This document shows positions 11,101 to 18,181 of a stretch of DNA of 64,000 nt, in pieces (within the stretch, counting starts at the first letter, position 1; the number at the start of each line of letters is the position of its first letter). Position numbers and translations under genes: made by a program. Under the pieces are notes generated by a model. That model saw only the letters and a program-made list of their open reading frames with translations, ran no database searches and was not told the origin of the DNA. This DNA comes from Candidatus Pullichristensenella avicola. GTDB taxonomy: Bacteria > Bacillota > Clostridia > Christensenellales > Aristaeellaceae. The stretch is from positions 33,172 to 97,171 of the forward strand of contig DVIA01000049.1 of NCBI GenBank assembly GCA_018711655.1. The letters are read 5' to 3'.

Positions 11101-11853
11101 TCTGCCCTCGCGGCGCTGGTCCTCCGGGTGATCGCAGCCCTCGGCGCGGGGATCGGCCTCCAGCACGCCCGTGGCCAGCATCATCACCATTTCGACGCTG
11201 GTCGGTTCTGCGGCCGGCGCCGCGACCGTTTCCTGAACTTCGGTCGGTTCCTGAACCTCGGCAGGTTCCGCATCCGCCGCAGGATCGGCAGGTTCCGCAG
11301 GTACGCCCGGCTCAACAGGCTCGCCCGGTTCCACAGACTCGCCCGGTTTGGACGGCTCGCCTGGTTCCACAGGTTCGGCAGGTTCGCCAGGCTCGGCAGG
11401 TTCGCCGGGCTCGGCAGGTTCACCGGGCTCGGCAGGTTCGCCAGATTCATCAGGCTCGCCCGGTTCAACAGGTTCGCCCGGCTCGGCAGGCTCGCCCGGT
11501 TCGGCAGGTTCGCCCGGCTCGGCAGGTTCGCCCGGTTCCACAGGTTCGCCCGGCTCGGCAGGTTCGCCCGGCTCGGCAGGTTCGCCCGGTTCCACAGGCT
11601 CGCCCGGCTCGGCAGGTGCGCCCGGTTCCACAGGCTCGCCCGGCTCGGCAGGTGCGCCCGGTTCAACGGGCTCGCCCGGCGTCTGAGGCTGGACGTCAGC
11701 CCCTCCCGACGTTGTAATTTCCGCGGCGTGCAGGGCCGCGTGCAGCGCGTCCATCTCGCCCGGCTGCTCAGCCATTCCGCAAAAACTGACCAACATGGTC
11801 AACGTTAGCAGAATCGCAAAAATACGTTCCCGCAGTTTCCCTTTATTTGTCAC
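5128..11853 (-). CDS. Giant secreted Cys-rich repeat protein (paired CxxC modules, Pro-Glu-Gly linker)
   Basis: The protein has 2241 residues and starts with GTG at 11853, with GAGGAGGG 6-8 bases upstream. Residues 1-30 form a signal peptide (basic n-region, then a hydrophobic run). Residues about 55-175 are an acidic EPGEP/AEPGEP repeat linker. Residues about 240-2040 contain some two dozen modules, each with one CxxCG pair and a second pair inside an H-x-[FY]-x3-G-x-C-x2-C signature such as HTYENGVCTGCG, usually followed by C-x-H. The later modules are the most alike. A Cys-poor C-terminal region of about 200 residues, rich in Glu and predicted helical, ends the protein; no sortase signal or C-terminal membrane anchor is seen. 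Similar zinc-ribbon-like repeats occur in secreted proteins of gut Clostridia, mostly without known function. Metal binding is inferred from the cysteines. Confidence 0.85.
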   Translation of the reverse strand: MTNKGKLRERIFAILLTLTMLVSFCGMAEQPGEMDALHAALHAAEITTSGGADVQPQTPGEPVEPGAPAEPGEPVEPGAPAEPGEPVEPGEPAEPGEPAEPGEPVEPGEPAEPGEPAEPGEPAEPGEPVEPGEPDESGEPAEPGEPAEPGEPAEPGEPAEPVEPGEPSKPGESVEPGEPVEPGVPAEPADPAADAEPAEVQEPTEVQETVAAPAAEPTSVEMVMMLATGVLEADPRAEGCDHPEDQRREGRDDDVDYSACIDKDENYHYYAKTIVTWTECGACGAILDYAFTQDRYAEQHSRTGAPGEEYCRTCLYRFGETPAHEHKFYMFRDDDYEYIDKETHRYFEYEIPGESCQICGEEVPEGERPPTEIVIDEIEPHNFDSTGQCQYCGYSSDSECGHYYFTYEYGINHYKEGSAQCLDETYHLQQIEYMYVDQYCNDCGTWLGGYRDYGDGTARTVKEAHNMVATETGSVCADCGYTLTCQHANTTLLNPLEHMEYVEHGGKFGYTDNGDGTHTYKQYLNEVIQCQDCGVIFAGEPYIATGTEAHGLSDSYCYDCDKVVEPGEVCQHGDGLQKSVSVHSEQPFAKDPLLHVTVTYTTTSWYCPLCGDSWSESDVVYENVEDVHTFVNGVCTACGYTQVAGCTHTGGTYDVYSDIKTEYVYLNEQQHQVIFSEYKTEYCADCGAVLFAGYVAQEPWATEHCSYDGGNFCSDCGAPIVCAHEHTYKDNAGMGAAEYISVEIEPDGYYHRYTYNSTVATICKDCGATLETVNEVREEREMHSYNTIGVCAVCGYACPHDDMREDPYTAEPIYEDNYDGKTHTKTAWTGKPQHCDNCGMNVPAPTESVVEEHTYENGVCTGCGHEQYPYDCPHTGLVWELVSATVDHWECDENGMCVAVGLRDCYYEATCEICRLKMERYGNDDPTYRNVLGEHLLVSGVCARCGYRPECAHEHTMLQYYATVYAGGGAKANQDGTTHTTNVSRTPYYACADCGSTFPGEAEIVENYTENHTYNANGQCTLCGAVNACTHAPAFLVEESYAEAEVISRNDEGHTLQYIGVIRYYACPACGYGWSEEGPVDNYFVTEAHRNDGSGICMECGYVLKVCQHENAEEQPYSEIGVVRSDADGHTFLVREGTVTVCSDCGAQLKKTPGEPREMQQPHKWDNTGRCMDCDYVNACTHPDWEGVYNQPIPDEGSYAPIDGQFHSYTYTEYGWYRCSTCGQTVSQTYVGKTGVPAQEEHFFDDTGACVLCGYVDPEVCAHEETREERRTAPAYVSVGDAKHQERLDAEITYICKSCGAEVKKETQTGSLGAMKAHTYANGVCTVCEHTCAHSNAEAGEPTQGETQYETTATQHTASYKLETPYTCPDCGHKWTEEEAVKGTAEAHEFESGVCTVCGYECQHDQQTAGETQQGELLRYEATAEQHTPVYRNTTPYTCEVCGETVKMDEGTVKGEPENHAFAGGKCTVCEYECQHGQQTAGTAQQGELLRYETTAEQHTPVYETQTPYTCDVCGETVKTEEGTVKGTAEAHKFENGMCSVCEYNCQHTEVTPGVPELIEGEDRYETTSTQHTRVHKINTPYICSACGVTVRWERGEERGETEDHTFLDGVCYQCRYTCQHDQATAGETVRGDLDHYETTATQHTPVYETQTLYTCDVCKTGWTQTGTEKGEPADHAFVDGKCTVCGHECEHTDADVSVESEVKEYINMTDMMHTAVNTVTTTTTCKYCGDVSVLSKDENGEPEEHTYVDGVCTVCKHECEHTDAEVSVDSKVKEYINKTDETHTAVNTVTTTTTCKYCDYVSESSKDVNGEPEVHIYVDGKCTVCEYECTHSKETAGEPVQGEVIEYTSDDAQHTPIYETETTYTCDTCGKTRINKGEQPGQGEAHIYEDGVCTVCEYECRHDAATDTFADTFDAFTEIERDDEMHTAAGTRVTTTTCDTCGMETNVTEAPVKERQPHIYADGVCTLCGHECAHSKPESANVFVAASYQSNGEAGHTAMGDIHEITNCTCCGLQVNDVIVEEGVTQVGAHSFSGRTCRLCGYARPESEEDEDVVVDEPIFTELGADEVLHGVAAGDAARMATAMATVSESIHEQYGDDVTVSVVYSDEVLTAEELEALSALEPAEQMFVLLSVLGYENEVNHTLETWERKISDAATALIETVRARIEAMNEEERAAYEALLEDCFPLRTATFDGEECDYVEITLEIRIRLVDGYRLERYGFCESEGTWLLTRISVAGVDG

Positions 11854-11997
11854 CAGAGACCCTCCTCATCCTCGCTGTCCTACCTAAAGATACACCCTTA
11901 TTGTATAACTGTTAACAAAAATTGTACAGTAAAATTCATGTTAAAAAATGCCAAATGCCGTGCTCTGAATGCAGACTTTGGTCTTGCGCATGGGAAT

Positions 11998-12034
11998 CAA
12001 AAACGCGGCGGGAATTGCTCCCACCGCGTTTTGT
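11998..12034 (-). terminator. Intrinsic terminator of mrp
   Basis: Stem AAAACGCGG-GGGA pairs with TCCC-CCGCGTTTT around a 5-base loop, with one mismatch. It sits just past the mrp stop codon and ends in T residues on the minus strand. Confidence 0.8.
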
Positions 12035-12056
12035 TCGAAGAAACAAACTTCGGTCT

Positions 12057-12884
12057 TTACTTGTCCGTTCCACAGACGGCATCCACGATGCCTTCCAGCC
12101 AATCGCCGTCGAACAGTTCGATCATACCCTTGTCGCAGGCGGCGGCCAGTTTGGGGTTGATGGGCAGGCGCGCGCACACGGGGATGTTCAGTTCCTTGGC
12201 GACTGCCTCGGCATGGCTGGCGCCGAAGATATCGTGTACCTTCCCGCACTGATCGCACTGGAAACCGGACATATTCTCCACCAGGCCCAGCACCGGCACA
12301 TTCATCATTTCCGCCATGCGGGCGGCCTTTTTAACGATCATGCCCACCAGTTCCTGTGGGGAAGTGACCAGCACAACGCCGTCCACAGGCAGGGACTGGA
12401 ACACCGTCAGCGGCACATCGCCCGTTCCCGGAGGCATGTCTACAAACATATAATCCACATCGCCCCACATCACGTCCGTCCAGAACTGCTTGACCGTACC
12501 GGCGATGATCGGCCCGCGCCACACGACCGGATCCGTCTCGTTTTCCAGCAGCAGATTGAGGCTGACCAGGCGGACGCCGGTCTTGGTCTGGGCGGGGATA
12601 ACGCCCTCGTCGGTGCCCATCAGCTGTTCGTGAACATTGAACGCCTTGGGAATAGACGGGCCGGTGATATCGGCGTCGAGGATGGCGGTTTCATAGCCGC
12701 GCCGGCGGGCGCTGACCGCCAGAAGCGACGTGACCAGCGACTTGCCTACGCCGCCCTTGCCGCTGATGACGCCGATGACTTTTTTGACATTGCTATGCGC
12801 GTTCGCCTGCGCGCGGAAGTCCTCCGTGCGGCTGGCGCAGTCGGCGGAACAGGAGCCGCAATCGTGGTTGCAATTCTCGCTCAT
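12057..12884 (-). CDS. mrp: Mrp/NBP35-family iron-sulfur cluster carrier ATPase
   Basis: The protein has 275 residues. The Walker A loop (SGKGGVGKS, residues about 42-50) with a deviant second lysine places it in the MinD/Mrp group. Residues about 195-200 hold the CxxC (CDQCGK) that bridges iron-sulfur clusters between subunits. The N-terminus adds a Cys-rich head (CNHDCGSCSADC) typical of clostridial Mrp proteins. It is thought to bind and transfer Fe-S clusters in the cytoplasm. The start overlaps the upstream gene by four bases (ATGA), so both are translated together. No FeS assembly genes lie nearby. Confidence 0.93.
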   Translation of the reverse strand: MSENCNHDCGSCSADCASRTEDFRAQANAHSNVKKVIGVISGKGGVGKSLVTSLLAVSARRRGYETAILDADITGPSIPKAFNVHEQLMGTDEGVIPAQTKTGVRLVSLNLLLENETDPVVWRGPIIAGTVKQFWTDVMWGDVDYMFVDMPPGTGDVPLTVFQSLPVDGVVLVTSPQELVGMIVKKAARMAEMMNVPVLGLVENMSGFQCDQCGKVHDIFGASHAEAVAKELNIPVCARLPINPKLAAACDKGMIELFDGDWLEGIVDAVCGTDK

Positions 12885-13357
12885 TTTTCATCATCTCCGA
12901 ATGTTTTTGGTCCTATCTTTTCGATCCCTGCAACTTCCGCCTTGAGGCGGATCAGGGCAAAGATGTCCTCCAGCGGCGCGGTGCCTTCCATAGCCACGCG
13001 GATCCATTTTGCGCCCTCGTCCTCGGCGGCCGCGGCATAGTACGCGCGCGCTTCCGCGCCGAGGCCTTCCTCCCGCGCCTCAAAGGCCGCGCGCTCGCCC
13101 TGCGATATGAGGATCAGCAGCGAAATGCGCCCCTCGCGCAGGTGCAGCGAACACAGCCGCTTTTCGCCGTTGTAAAACAGGCAGTCGAAAGCGTCGCGCA
13201 GGTCGGAATAGCGCCAGCGTTCCTCCATTTCATAGTTGGCGTGCGCATAGTCGCGAACGGCCTTGCACGCCGTATAGACGCGGTCGCCCAGCATCGCGCG
13301 CAGTTCCTCCTGCGACGGCGCGACGTAGACGGGCGCGTAAAGCAAGTCCTTCTGCAT
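12881..13357 (-). CDS. Small cytoplasmic protein, DUF3788-like
   Basis: The protein has 158 residues, with a GGGAGG site upstream of the ATG. It has no signal peptide or membrane segment. A Trp-Arg-Tyr stretch near residue 48, a central block with LHLREGRISLLILIS, and a long helix later resemble DUF3788/YdhG-like small proteins, but I recognise this only by pattern. It overlaps mrp by four bases and is transcribed ahead of it, so the two may act together. Confidence 0.5.
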   Translation of the reverse strand: MQKDLLYAPVYVAPSQEELRAMLGDRVYTACKAVRDYAHANYEMEERWRYSDLRDAFDCLFYNGEKRLCSLHLREGRISLLILISQGERAAFEAREEGLGAEARAYYAAAAEDEGAKWIRVAMEGTAPLEDIFALIRLKAEVAGIEKIGPKTFGDDEK

Positions 13358-13478
13358 ATTCCTTGTACCTCCCAGTGGTTACCGTTAAGCATAGCATATT
13401 TGCCGCATGCTGTCAAGACGCGCCGAAGAAAATTACACCTTATGCAAGAAAATGTTTTCTGTATGTTACAGCCGTCGC

Positions 13479-14033
13479 CTAAGACGGGTAGTGGATGATC
13501 ATGCTCATCCGGCACAAATCGCCGCCCACGTTTTCGTAGCGGTGCGGACGGTCGGCCGCAAAGCGCAGCGCCTCGCCGTCGGCGGCGACATACTCCGCCT
13601 CGCCCACGCGCACGCGCAGTCTGCCGGAAAACACCGCAACAAATTCCTGCGTGCCGCGCGGATGCGCCGCGGCCTGCAGCGCGCCTCCGGCGTCAATCTC
13701 GATATAAACCACCTCAAAGCGCCGGCCTTCCTCCAGCGGAAACAGCATGTAGTTGCGGTAGCGTCCCCCGTCCTCCAGGACCGGGCTGACATCTGCGGTC
13801 CTTACCACTTCACAGGAGGCCTGGGGCCGGCTGAGCAATTCGCTGTAAGGCACTTTCAATCCGCCGGCAATCTTCCACACCGTCGAAATCGTGGGATTGA
13901 CCTCGCCGCGCTCGATCTGCCCCAGCATGCTCTTGCTCACGCCGGAAAGCCGCGATACCTCGTCCAGACTCATGCGCCGCGCCGCGCGCAGGCGTTTCAG
14001 ATTCATGGAAAACAACGCGTTGATCTCTTCCAA
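13479..14033 (-). CDS. XRE-family regulator with C-terminal cupin domain
   Basis: The protein has 184 residues. A helix-turn-helix of the XRE type spans about residues 12-62 (RLRAARRMSLDEVSRLSGVS then SMLGQIERGEVNP), followed by a cupin barrel (residues about 110-182) ending in HRYENVGGDLCRMSMIIHYP. The TTG at 14033 is chosen because AGGAGAGG lies 8 bases upstream and because the HTH begins soon after; longer frames lack a site. Family members sense a small ligand through the cupin and often repress their own operon. A palindromic element in the promoter region (14060-14108) fits autoregulation. Confidence 0.85.
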   Translation of the reverse strand: MEEINALFSMNLKRLRAARRMSLDEVSRLSGVSKSMLGQIERGEVNPTISTVWKIAGGLKVPYSELLSRPQASCEVVRTADVSPVLEDGGRYRNYMLFPLEEGRRFEVVYIEIDAGGALQAAAHPRGTQEFVAVFSGRLRVRVGEAEYVAADGEALRFAADRPHRYENVGGDLCRMSMIIHYPS

Positions 14034-14059
14034 AAACTTGTCCTCTCCTGCTTGACAAT

Positions 14060-14108
14060 ATATCGAACATACTGTATCATATATTGCATGAAGCATACTG
14101 TTCGATAT
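14060..14108. promoter_or_regulatory. Inverted repeat, candidate operator of the XRE-cupin gene
   Basis: ATATCGAACA at 14060-14069 pairs exactly with TGTTCGATAT at 14099-14108. The AT-rich 29-base interval lies directly upstream of the XRE-cupin start and contains candidate promoter sequence. Half-sites three turns of helix apart could bind two dimers. Function is inferred. Confidence 0.55.
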
Positions 14109-14242
14109 GTGCATTATATCACACTTTGAGGAAAAAGGGAAGCGCTCGAAGGGCCTGACAGCGTTTTTATGCCCCCTGAGATGACCAAAGCGCAGAAGAG
14201 AACGGGACCGAGGCATTTTTTCGGAAAGCGAGGGAAACTGTG

Positions 14243-14761
14243 ATGTGTAATGAGGAACAATATTCACTGAAAGCCGTTGCGGCGAATGAAGCGTCTGTCG
14301 CCATCGCCTTCATTGATGAAGCGAAGGCATTTCTGAGAAGCATGGGCGTAGATCAATGGCAAAACGGATACCCGAGCGCGGACACGATCAAAGAGGACAT
14401 CGCCAGGGGGATTGGCTACTTTCTGATGGCCGGCGAACGCCCCCTTGCCTACATGTGCATCGATTTGGGCGGCGAGATGGCGTATGACGGCCTTGACGGA
14501 CATTGGCTCATCGACACCCGCGCCTACGGAGTCCTTCACCGCCTGGCAATGGGCAAGCGTTCCAGGGGAAAGGGGGCGGCGACGATCGCCATCCAGCTCG
14601 CTGAAGAGCTGATGAAATGCCGCCGGATGGAGAGTTTTCGCATCGACACCGATGAAAACAACGAGGTGATGAAACACCTGCTGAGCAAAAATGGCTTCAC
14701 CTACTGCGGGAAGATCTGGTTTGACAACAGTGTCAAGATCGCATACGAGAAGGTCTTGTAG
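14243..14761 (+). CDS. GNAT-family N-acetyltransferase
   Basis: The protein has 172 residues. The acetyl-CoA-binding motif A is visible near residue 108 (RLAMGKRSRGKGAATIA), followed by a helix and the typical DENNEVMKHLLSKNGF stretch of motif B, with a closing beta-strand segment. The ATG at 14243 is preferred over the GTG just before it; GCGAGGG lies 8 bases upstream. The acceptor substrate cannot be told from sequence. Base composition is slightly less GC-rich than neighbouring genes. It is divergent from the XRE-cupin gene with about 210 bases between, so the regulator may control both. Confidence 0.85.
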   Translation: MCNEEQYSLKAVAANEASVAIAFIDEAKAFLRSMGVDQWQNGYPSADTIKEDIARGIGYFLMAGERPLAYMCIDLGGEMAYDGLDGHWLIDTRAYGVLHRLAMGKRSRGKGAATIAIQLAEELMKCRRMESFRIDTDENNEVMKHLLSKNGFTYCGKIWFDNSVKIAYEKVL

Positions 14762-14841
14762 CGCCTCTCTGCGCGTGGCCGAGCGCGGCAATGCCGGAAA
14801 AGATCGGGGGTGCCCGTTCATGCCCTTGCAGCAGGGAGGAA

Positions 14842-14866
14842 GCCCGCCGCCTTGCGGACGGCGGGC
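14842..14866 (-). terminator. Hairpin after the GH25-like gene
   Basis: GCCCGCCG at 14842-14849 pairs with CGGCGGGC at 14859-14866. It lies just past the stop of the GH25-like gene. No clear T-tract follows on the minus strand, so termination efficiency is uncertain. Confidence 0.5.
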
Positions 14867-14871
14867 GGGAT

Positions 14872-15801
14872 TCAGCGGTAGTAGAGGATCTGTCCGACGT
14901 AGATCACCGAGGGATCGGCAAGGCCGTTGCGCTCGGTCAGGGCCTCTACAGTGGTGGAGAACATCTGCGCGATGCGGGTGAGCGTGTCGCCCGGCTGCAC
15001 CACGTAGGCGTTGGCCGCGCACGGGGCGGCGGTGGGCGTCGGACAGGCGGTGGGTGCGATGGTCGCGGTCGGCGCGGGCGTGGCGGTCGGCGCGGGCGTG
15101 GGCACACTCGTGGGGCCTGCACTCTGCGTCGGCTCGGGCTGGGCGCGCATCTCCGCCGTAAAGAGGTCGAGATCGACGTTGCCCTCGATGCCGTCCACGC
15201 GGCCGCGCTCGCTGTACTGCCAGCCGGCCCAAGTCGGCCAGATGCCGTTTTCCTCCGGTTCGCGCGCGCCGTACTGCGCCACCCAGAGGCTGTACGGGGC
15301 CAGACGGCTGTCGTAATCGTCGCGTGCGGTGGAGGCGGAGCAGTAGATGGCCGGTTCGCGGCCGGTGAGGCGCTCAACTTCCTGCAAAAAGGCCAGCGCC
15401 ACGTCCGTGGTCTCCGCGCGGGTGAGTTTGCGGGCGGGCGACAGCTCCATGACCGGCTTGAGGCCGTAATCGTAGCGGGCGATGGTCCGGGCGAAAAAGC
15501 GCGCCTGCCGCACAGCCTCATCGGTGGTGGAGGCGGTGCAGAAGTGGTAAAAGCCAAATTCCAGTCCCGCGGCTTTCGCGCCGTCAGCGTTGCGCTCGTG
15601 GGTGGGGTCCACGTAGGAAAAGCCCAGCGTGGAGCGGATATAGACCATGCGCACGCCCGTCTGCGCCACGCGGGAAAAATCGACGCTGCCCCGATAGACG
15701 CTGACGTCTATGCCGTGCATCGTCTCCCCCGCCGGTCCGAAGGCGAACGCCGGGGCAGTGAGAAGCAGCAGCGCGAGCAGCGCCGCCAGACATTTTTTCA
15801 T
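14872..15801 (-). CDS. Secreted GH25-like protein with LysM domain, altered active site
   Basis: The protein has 309 residues: a signal peptide (1-20), a GH25-type barrel (about 28-215), a Pro/Thr/Ala linker (about 220-262) and a C-terminal LysM domain (about 265-309, YVVQPGDTLTRIAQMF). The N-terminal GIDVSVYRG keeps the conserved Asp32, and LWVAQYG and WAGWQYSERGRVDGIEGNVDLD are typical of GH25. However, the catalytic DxE motif (usually PVLDVE) reads PVMELS at residues 117-121, so the catalytic Glu position is Ser121. The LysM domain should hold it on peptidoglycan. It is either a weakened muramidase or a cell-wall binding protein. The family is sure; activity is doubtful. Confidence 0.88.
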   Translation of the reverse strand: MKKCLAALLALLLLTAPAFAFGPAGETMHGIDVSVYRGSVDFSRVAQTGVRMVYIRSTLGFSYVDPTHERNADGAKAAGLEFGFYHFCTASTTDEAVRQARFFARTIARYDYGLKPVMELSPARKLTRAETTDVALAFLQEVERLTGREPAIYCSASTARDDYDSRLAPYSLWVAQYGAREPEENGIWPTWAGWQYSERGRVDGIEGNVDLDLFTAEMRAQPEPTQSAGPTSVPTPAPTATPAPTATIAPTACPTPTAAPCAANAYVVQPGDTLTRIAQMFSTTVEALTERNGLADPSVIYVGQILYYR

Positions 15802-15861
15802 AAAACATCCCTCCCCGGCAGCATATGCCGTTGGGAGGGATGGCGTTTTGCGGCGCTTGCC

Positions 15862-16752
15862 CTACTTCAGCGTGATAATGACCCGGCGATACGGCTCCTC
15901 GCCCTCAGAATGGGTGGTGACCGCAGGGTCGCCCTGCAGGGCGGAGTGCAATATGCGGCGCTCGTAAGGATTCATCGGCTCGAGCGCCACGCGCTTGCCG
16001 GTCTTTTTGCAGCGGTTGGCCATGCGCGCAGCCAGCTTGCGCAGCGCTTCTTCGCGCTTGGCGCGGTAGTTTTCGGTATCCAGGGACACGCGCAGATAGG
16101 CTTCGCGGCCGCGGTTGACCGTAAGGCTGGTGAGGTACTGCAGGGCGTCGAGCGTTTCGCCACGGCGGCCGATGAGCACGCTCATGTTCTCGCCGAAAAG
16201 CTGCACGCGAAGCTGCTCGGGCGTTTCGCAGGCCTTGAACTGCGCCTGCACGCCCATGCGCTCGACCATGCCGGAAAGGAAATCCAGCGCGCGCCTGGCG
16301 TCGTCGGTAAGTTCCTCATAGGCGGTCTCGACAAAGGGCGCTTCCGGCTCCATCGGCTCGGCGGGCACGACGGCCACGGGCTCGTCCGCCTTTTCGCGGC
16401 GCTGGCGGGGCTTGGACTTGCGGGGTTTTTCCTCCGCGGGCGCTTCAGCCTGGGCGGTTTCCTGCGCGGCGGGCGCGCTCTTGGCCTTGGGCTTTTCCTC
16501 GCGCCGGCGGGCGCGTCCGGATTTGGCGGAGGGCTGATCGAGGGTCATGGCCGGCATGTCGATCTCAAAATCGTCCTCGGCTTCGTTGAGGGTAAGTTTC
16601 ACGCGCGCCAGGCGTCCAAACATGCCGAACAGCCCGGGGCTGCCCATTTCCAGGACTTCGATTTCTACGTCGCTCGGGTCGCAGCCGAGTTCCTTGACGC
16701 CCTGATTGATGGCGTCTTTCACGGTCTTGCCGCTGGATTCAATGGATTTCAA
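15862..16752 (-). CDS. khpB: RNA-binding protein KhpB/Jag (Jag-N, KH, R3H domains)
   Basis: The protein has 296 residues. Residues 1-55 form the Jag-N domain (GKTVKDAINQGVKELG and the GLFGMFGR loop). A charged, Lys/Glu/Ala-rich linker (about 75-140) follows, then a KH domain (about 145-225, with LIGRRGETLDALQYLTS) and an R3H domain at the C-terminus (ANRCKKTGKRVALEPMNPYERRILHSAL). KhpB works with KhpA as an RNA chaperone affecting cell division and elongation. It lies 44 bases after yidC, the usual arrangement. The linker is longer than in Bacillus homologues. Confidence 0.95.
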   Translation of the reverse strand: MKSIESSGKTVKDAINQGVKELGCDPSDVEIEVLEMGSPGLFGMFGRLARVKLTLNEAEDDFEIDMPAMTLDQPSAKSGRARRREEKPKAKSAPAAQETAQAEAPAEEKPRKSKPRQRREKADEPVAVVPAEPMEPEAPFVETAYEELTDDARRALDFLSGMVERMGVQAQFKACETPEQLRVQLFGENMSVLIGRRGETLDALQYLTSLTVNRGREAYLRVSLDTENYRAKREEALRKLAARMANRCKKTGKRVALEPMNPYERRILHSALQGDPAVTTHSEGEEPYRRVIITLK

Positions 16753-16796
16753 GGGATCTTCCTCCTTAGGATGGTCCGTTTGAGCGCGCGCCGGAA

Positions 16797-18092
16797 TTAC
16801 TTGGCCGCGGATTCCTCAGCCTGGCGGTCCTTGCGCTCAAAGTAGAGGTTGATGCAGAAGCTCTGCGCAATCTGAATGACGTTCACGGCGCACCAGTAAA
16901 TGGCGAACGCGGCGTTGTAGCCGGCGCACCACCACAACGACAGAAGCGGCATGAACCACTTCATGAAGGCGCCGCCCATGGGGTTGACCTGCTGTTCTTC
17001 CGCGGGCGCGTCCTTCTTCTGGCCCGGCATGGTCAGCTTGGTCATGAAAAGCTGGCTCAGCGCAGCAAACAGCGGCAGAATGAACAGGCCGTTGGCGCTG
17101 CTAAACAGCGCGGAGAAGGAGGCCGGCAGCGTCAGCGTGGGCCGGAAGAACACCAGATCCAGGGGGATGCGGATGAAATTGTCCGCGCCGAGGGACTGGG
17201 CGATGCTGGCATAGGCCGGCGTTTTGAGGAAGCTGGCGATGATCTCGAGATTGGCGCGCGTGAGCACGTCCGAGCCGTCCAGCGGGGTCAACTGCAAGCT
17301 GGTAAGAATGGAAGCGTTGTCCTGCGTGATCGCGCCGGCCGCCGGCAGAATGCTGTTCATAAACGAATCGGGCACAAAGACGTTCTTGATCCACAGCCAG
17401 CTTTCAAAGTCGATGTTCGCGGCGATGGACTGCGCCTGTTCGGCCGTCAGGGTGATCCCGGAAAGGACCATTTCCAGTTGCTCGTTGATAAGCACCGCCT
17501 GTTCGCTGGTAAGCAGTTTGGCGATGGCGGAAACCTGGTCGGTAGAAAGCGCCACCGTGGCAAGCTCGCTCACGGCCTGAACCTGATCCGCCGAAAGCGT
17601 GACGCCGGCGAGGATGGATTCCAGCTGCTCGGGCGTGATCGCCAGGGCGCTCAGGTCGATCTCAATGGCGGAAAGCGCCGCAAGCACGCTGGAGCCGTCG
17701 GCCAGGGCGGGCATGCTCTCTACAAGGCCCAGAAGCATGCGCGCGCTCTGCTCGCTGGCCAGGTTGCGCATGGCCGAAAACATAAACAGCAGCAAGGGAA
17801 GCGAGATCAGCATCGGCAGGCATCCGGCCAGCGGCTTGATGTTCTCCTTGCGGTACAATTCCGACAGCTTCTGGTTGTACTTTTCCTTGTCGTTGCCGTA
17901 CTTTTTCTGCAGCGCGAGCTGCTTGGGCTGAATTTTCTGCATGGCGCGCATGCTCTTGCGCTGTTTGATGTCCAGCGGCAAAAGCACGAAGCGGACCAGC
18001 AGCGTAAAGAGCACCACGGACCAGCCGTAGTTGCCCACAAAGGAGTGGATGCCCTCCAGAATGGAGATGAAAAATCCGTTGATGCCTCCCAT
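16797..18092 (-). CDS. yidC: Membrane protein insertase YidC/OxaA with large extracellular insertion
   Basis: The protein has 431 residues, against about 260 for ordinary Gram-positive YidC. The conserved core is complete: a first membrane segment with the groove arginine (LLVRFVLLPLDIKQ, Arg34), the cytoplasmic helical hairpin (45-85), and later membrane helices (about 95-110, 325-350, 375-410). Between the second helix and the third lies an insertion of about 120 residues or more (about 112-232). It contains roughly five 15-19-residue repeats of the type ITPEQLESILAGV, TLSADQVQAV and ITLTAEQAQSI. It inserts membrane proteins with or without Sec. Gene order rpmH-rnpA-yidD-yidC-khpB supports the call. 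Confidence 0.95.
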   Translation of the reverse strand: MGGINGFFISILEGIHSFVGNYGWSVVLFTLLVRFVLLPLDIKQRKSMRAMQKIQPKQLALQKKYGNDKEKYNQKLSELYRKENIKPLAGCLPMLISLPLLLFMFSAMRNLASEQSARMLLGLVESMPALADGSSVLAALSAIEIDLSALAITPEQLESILAGVTLSADQVQAVSELATVALSTDQVSAIAKLLTSEQAVLINEQLEMVLSGITLTAEQAQSIAANIDFESWLWIKNVFVPDSFMNSILPAAGAITQDNASILTSLQLTPLDGSDVLTRANLEIIASFLKTPAYASIAQSLGADNFIRIPLDLVFFRPTLTLPASFSALFSSANGLFILPLFAALSQLFMTKLTMPGQKKDAPAEEQQVNPMGGAFMKWFMPLLSLWWCAGYNAAFAIYWCAVNVIQIAQSFCINLYFERKDRQAEESAAK

Positions 18093-18181
18093 TTGTCCTA
18101 AAGACCCCCTAGCGGTTCATTCAGCGCGGCGCCCGCGCGGGCGGGCAACGCAAAAAGGCGACGCGCACAGCGGCCGTCGCA

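Noticed and set aside
5425..11808. 2127-codon open frame on the plus strand, opposite the giant Cys-rich gene
   Set aside because: It is a mirror frame produced by the codon use and repeats of the real gene. It has no good ribosome binding site and its product is low-complexity without recognisable domains.
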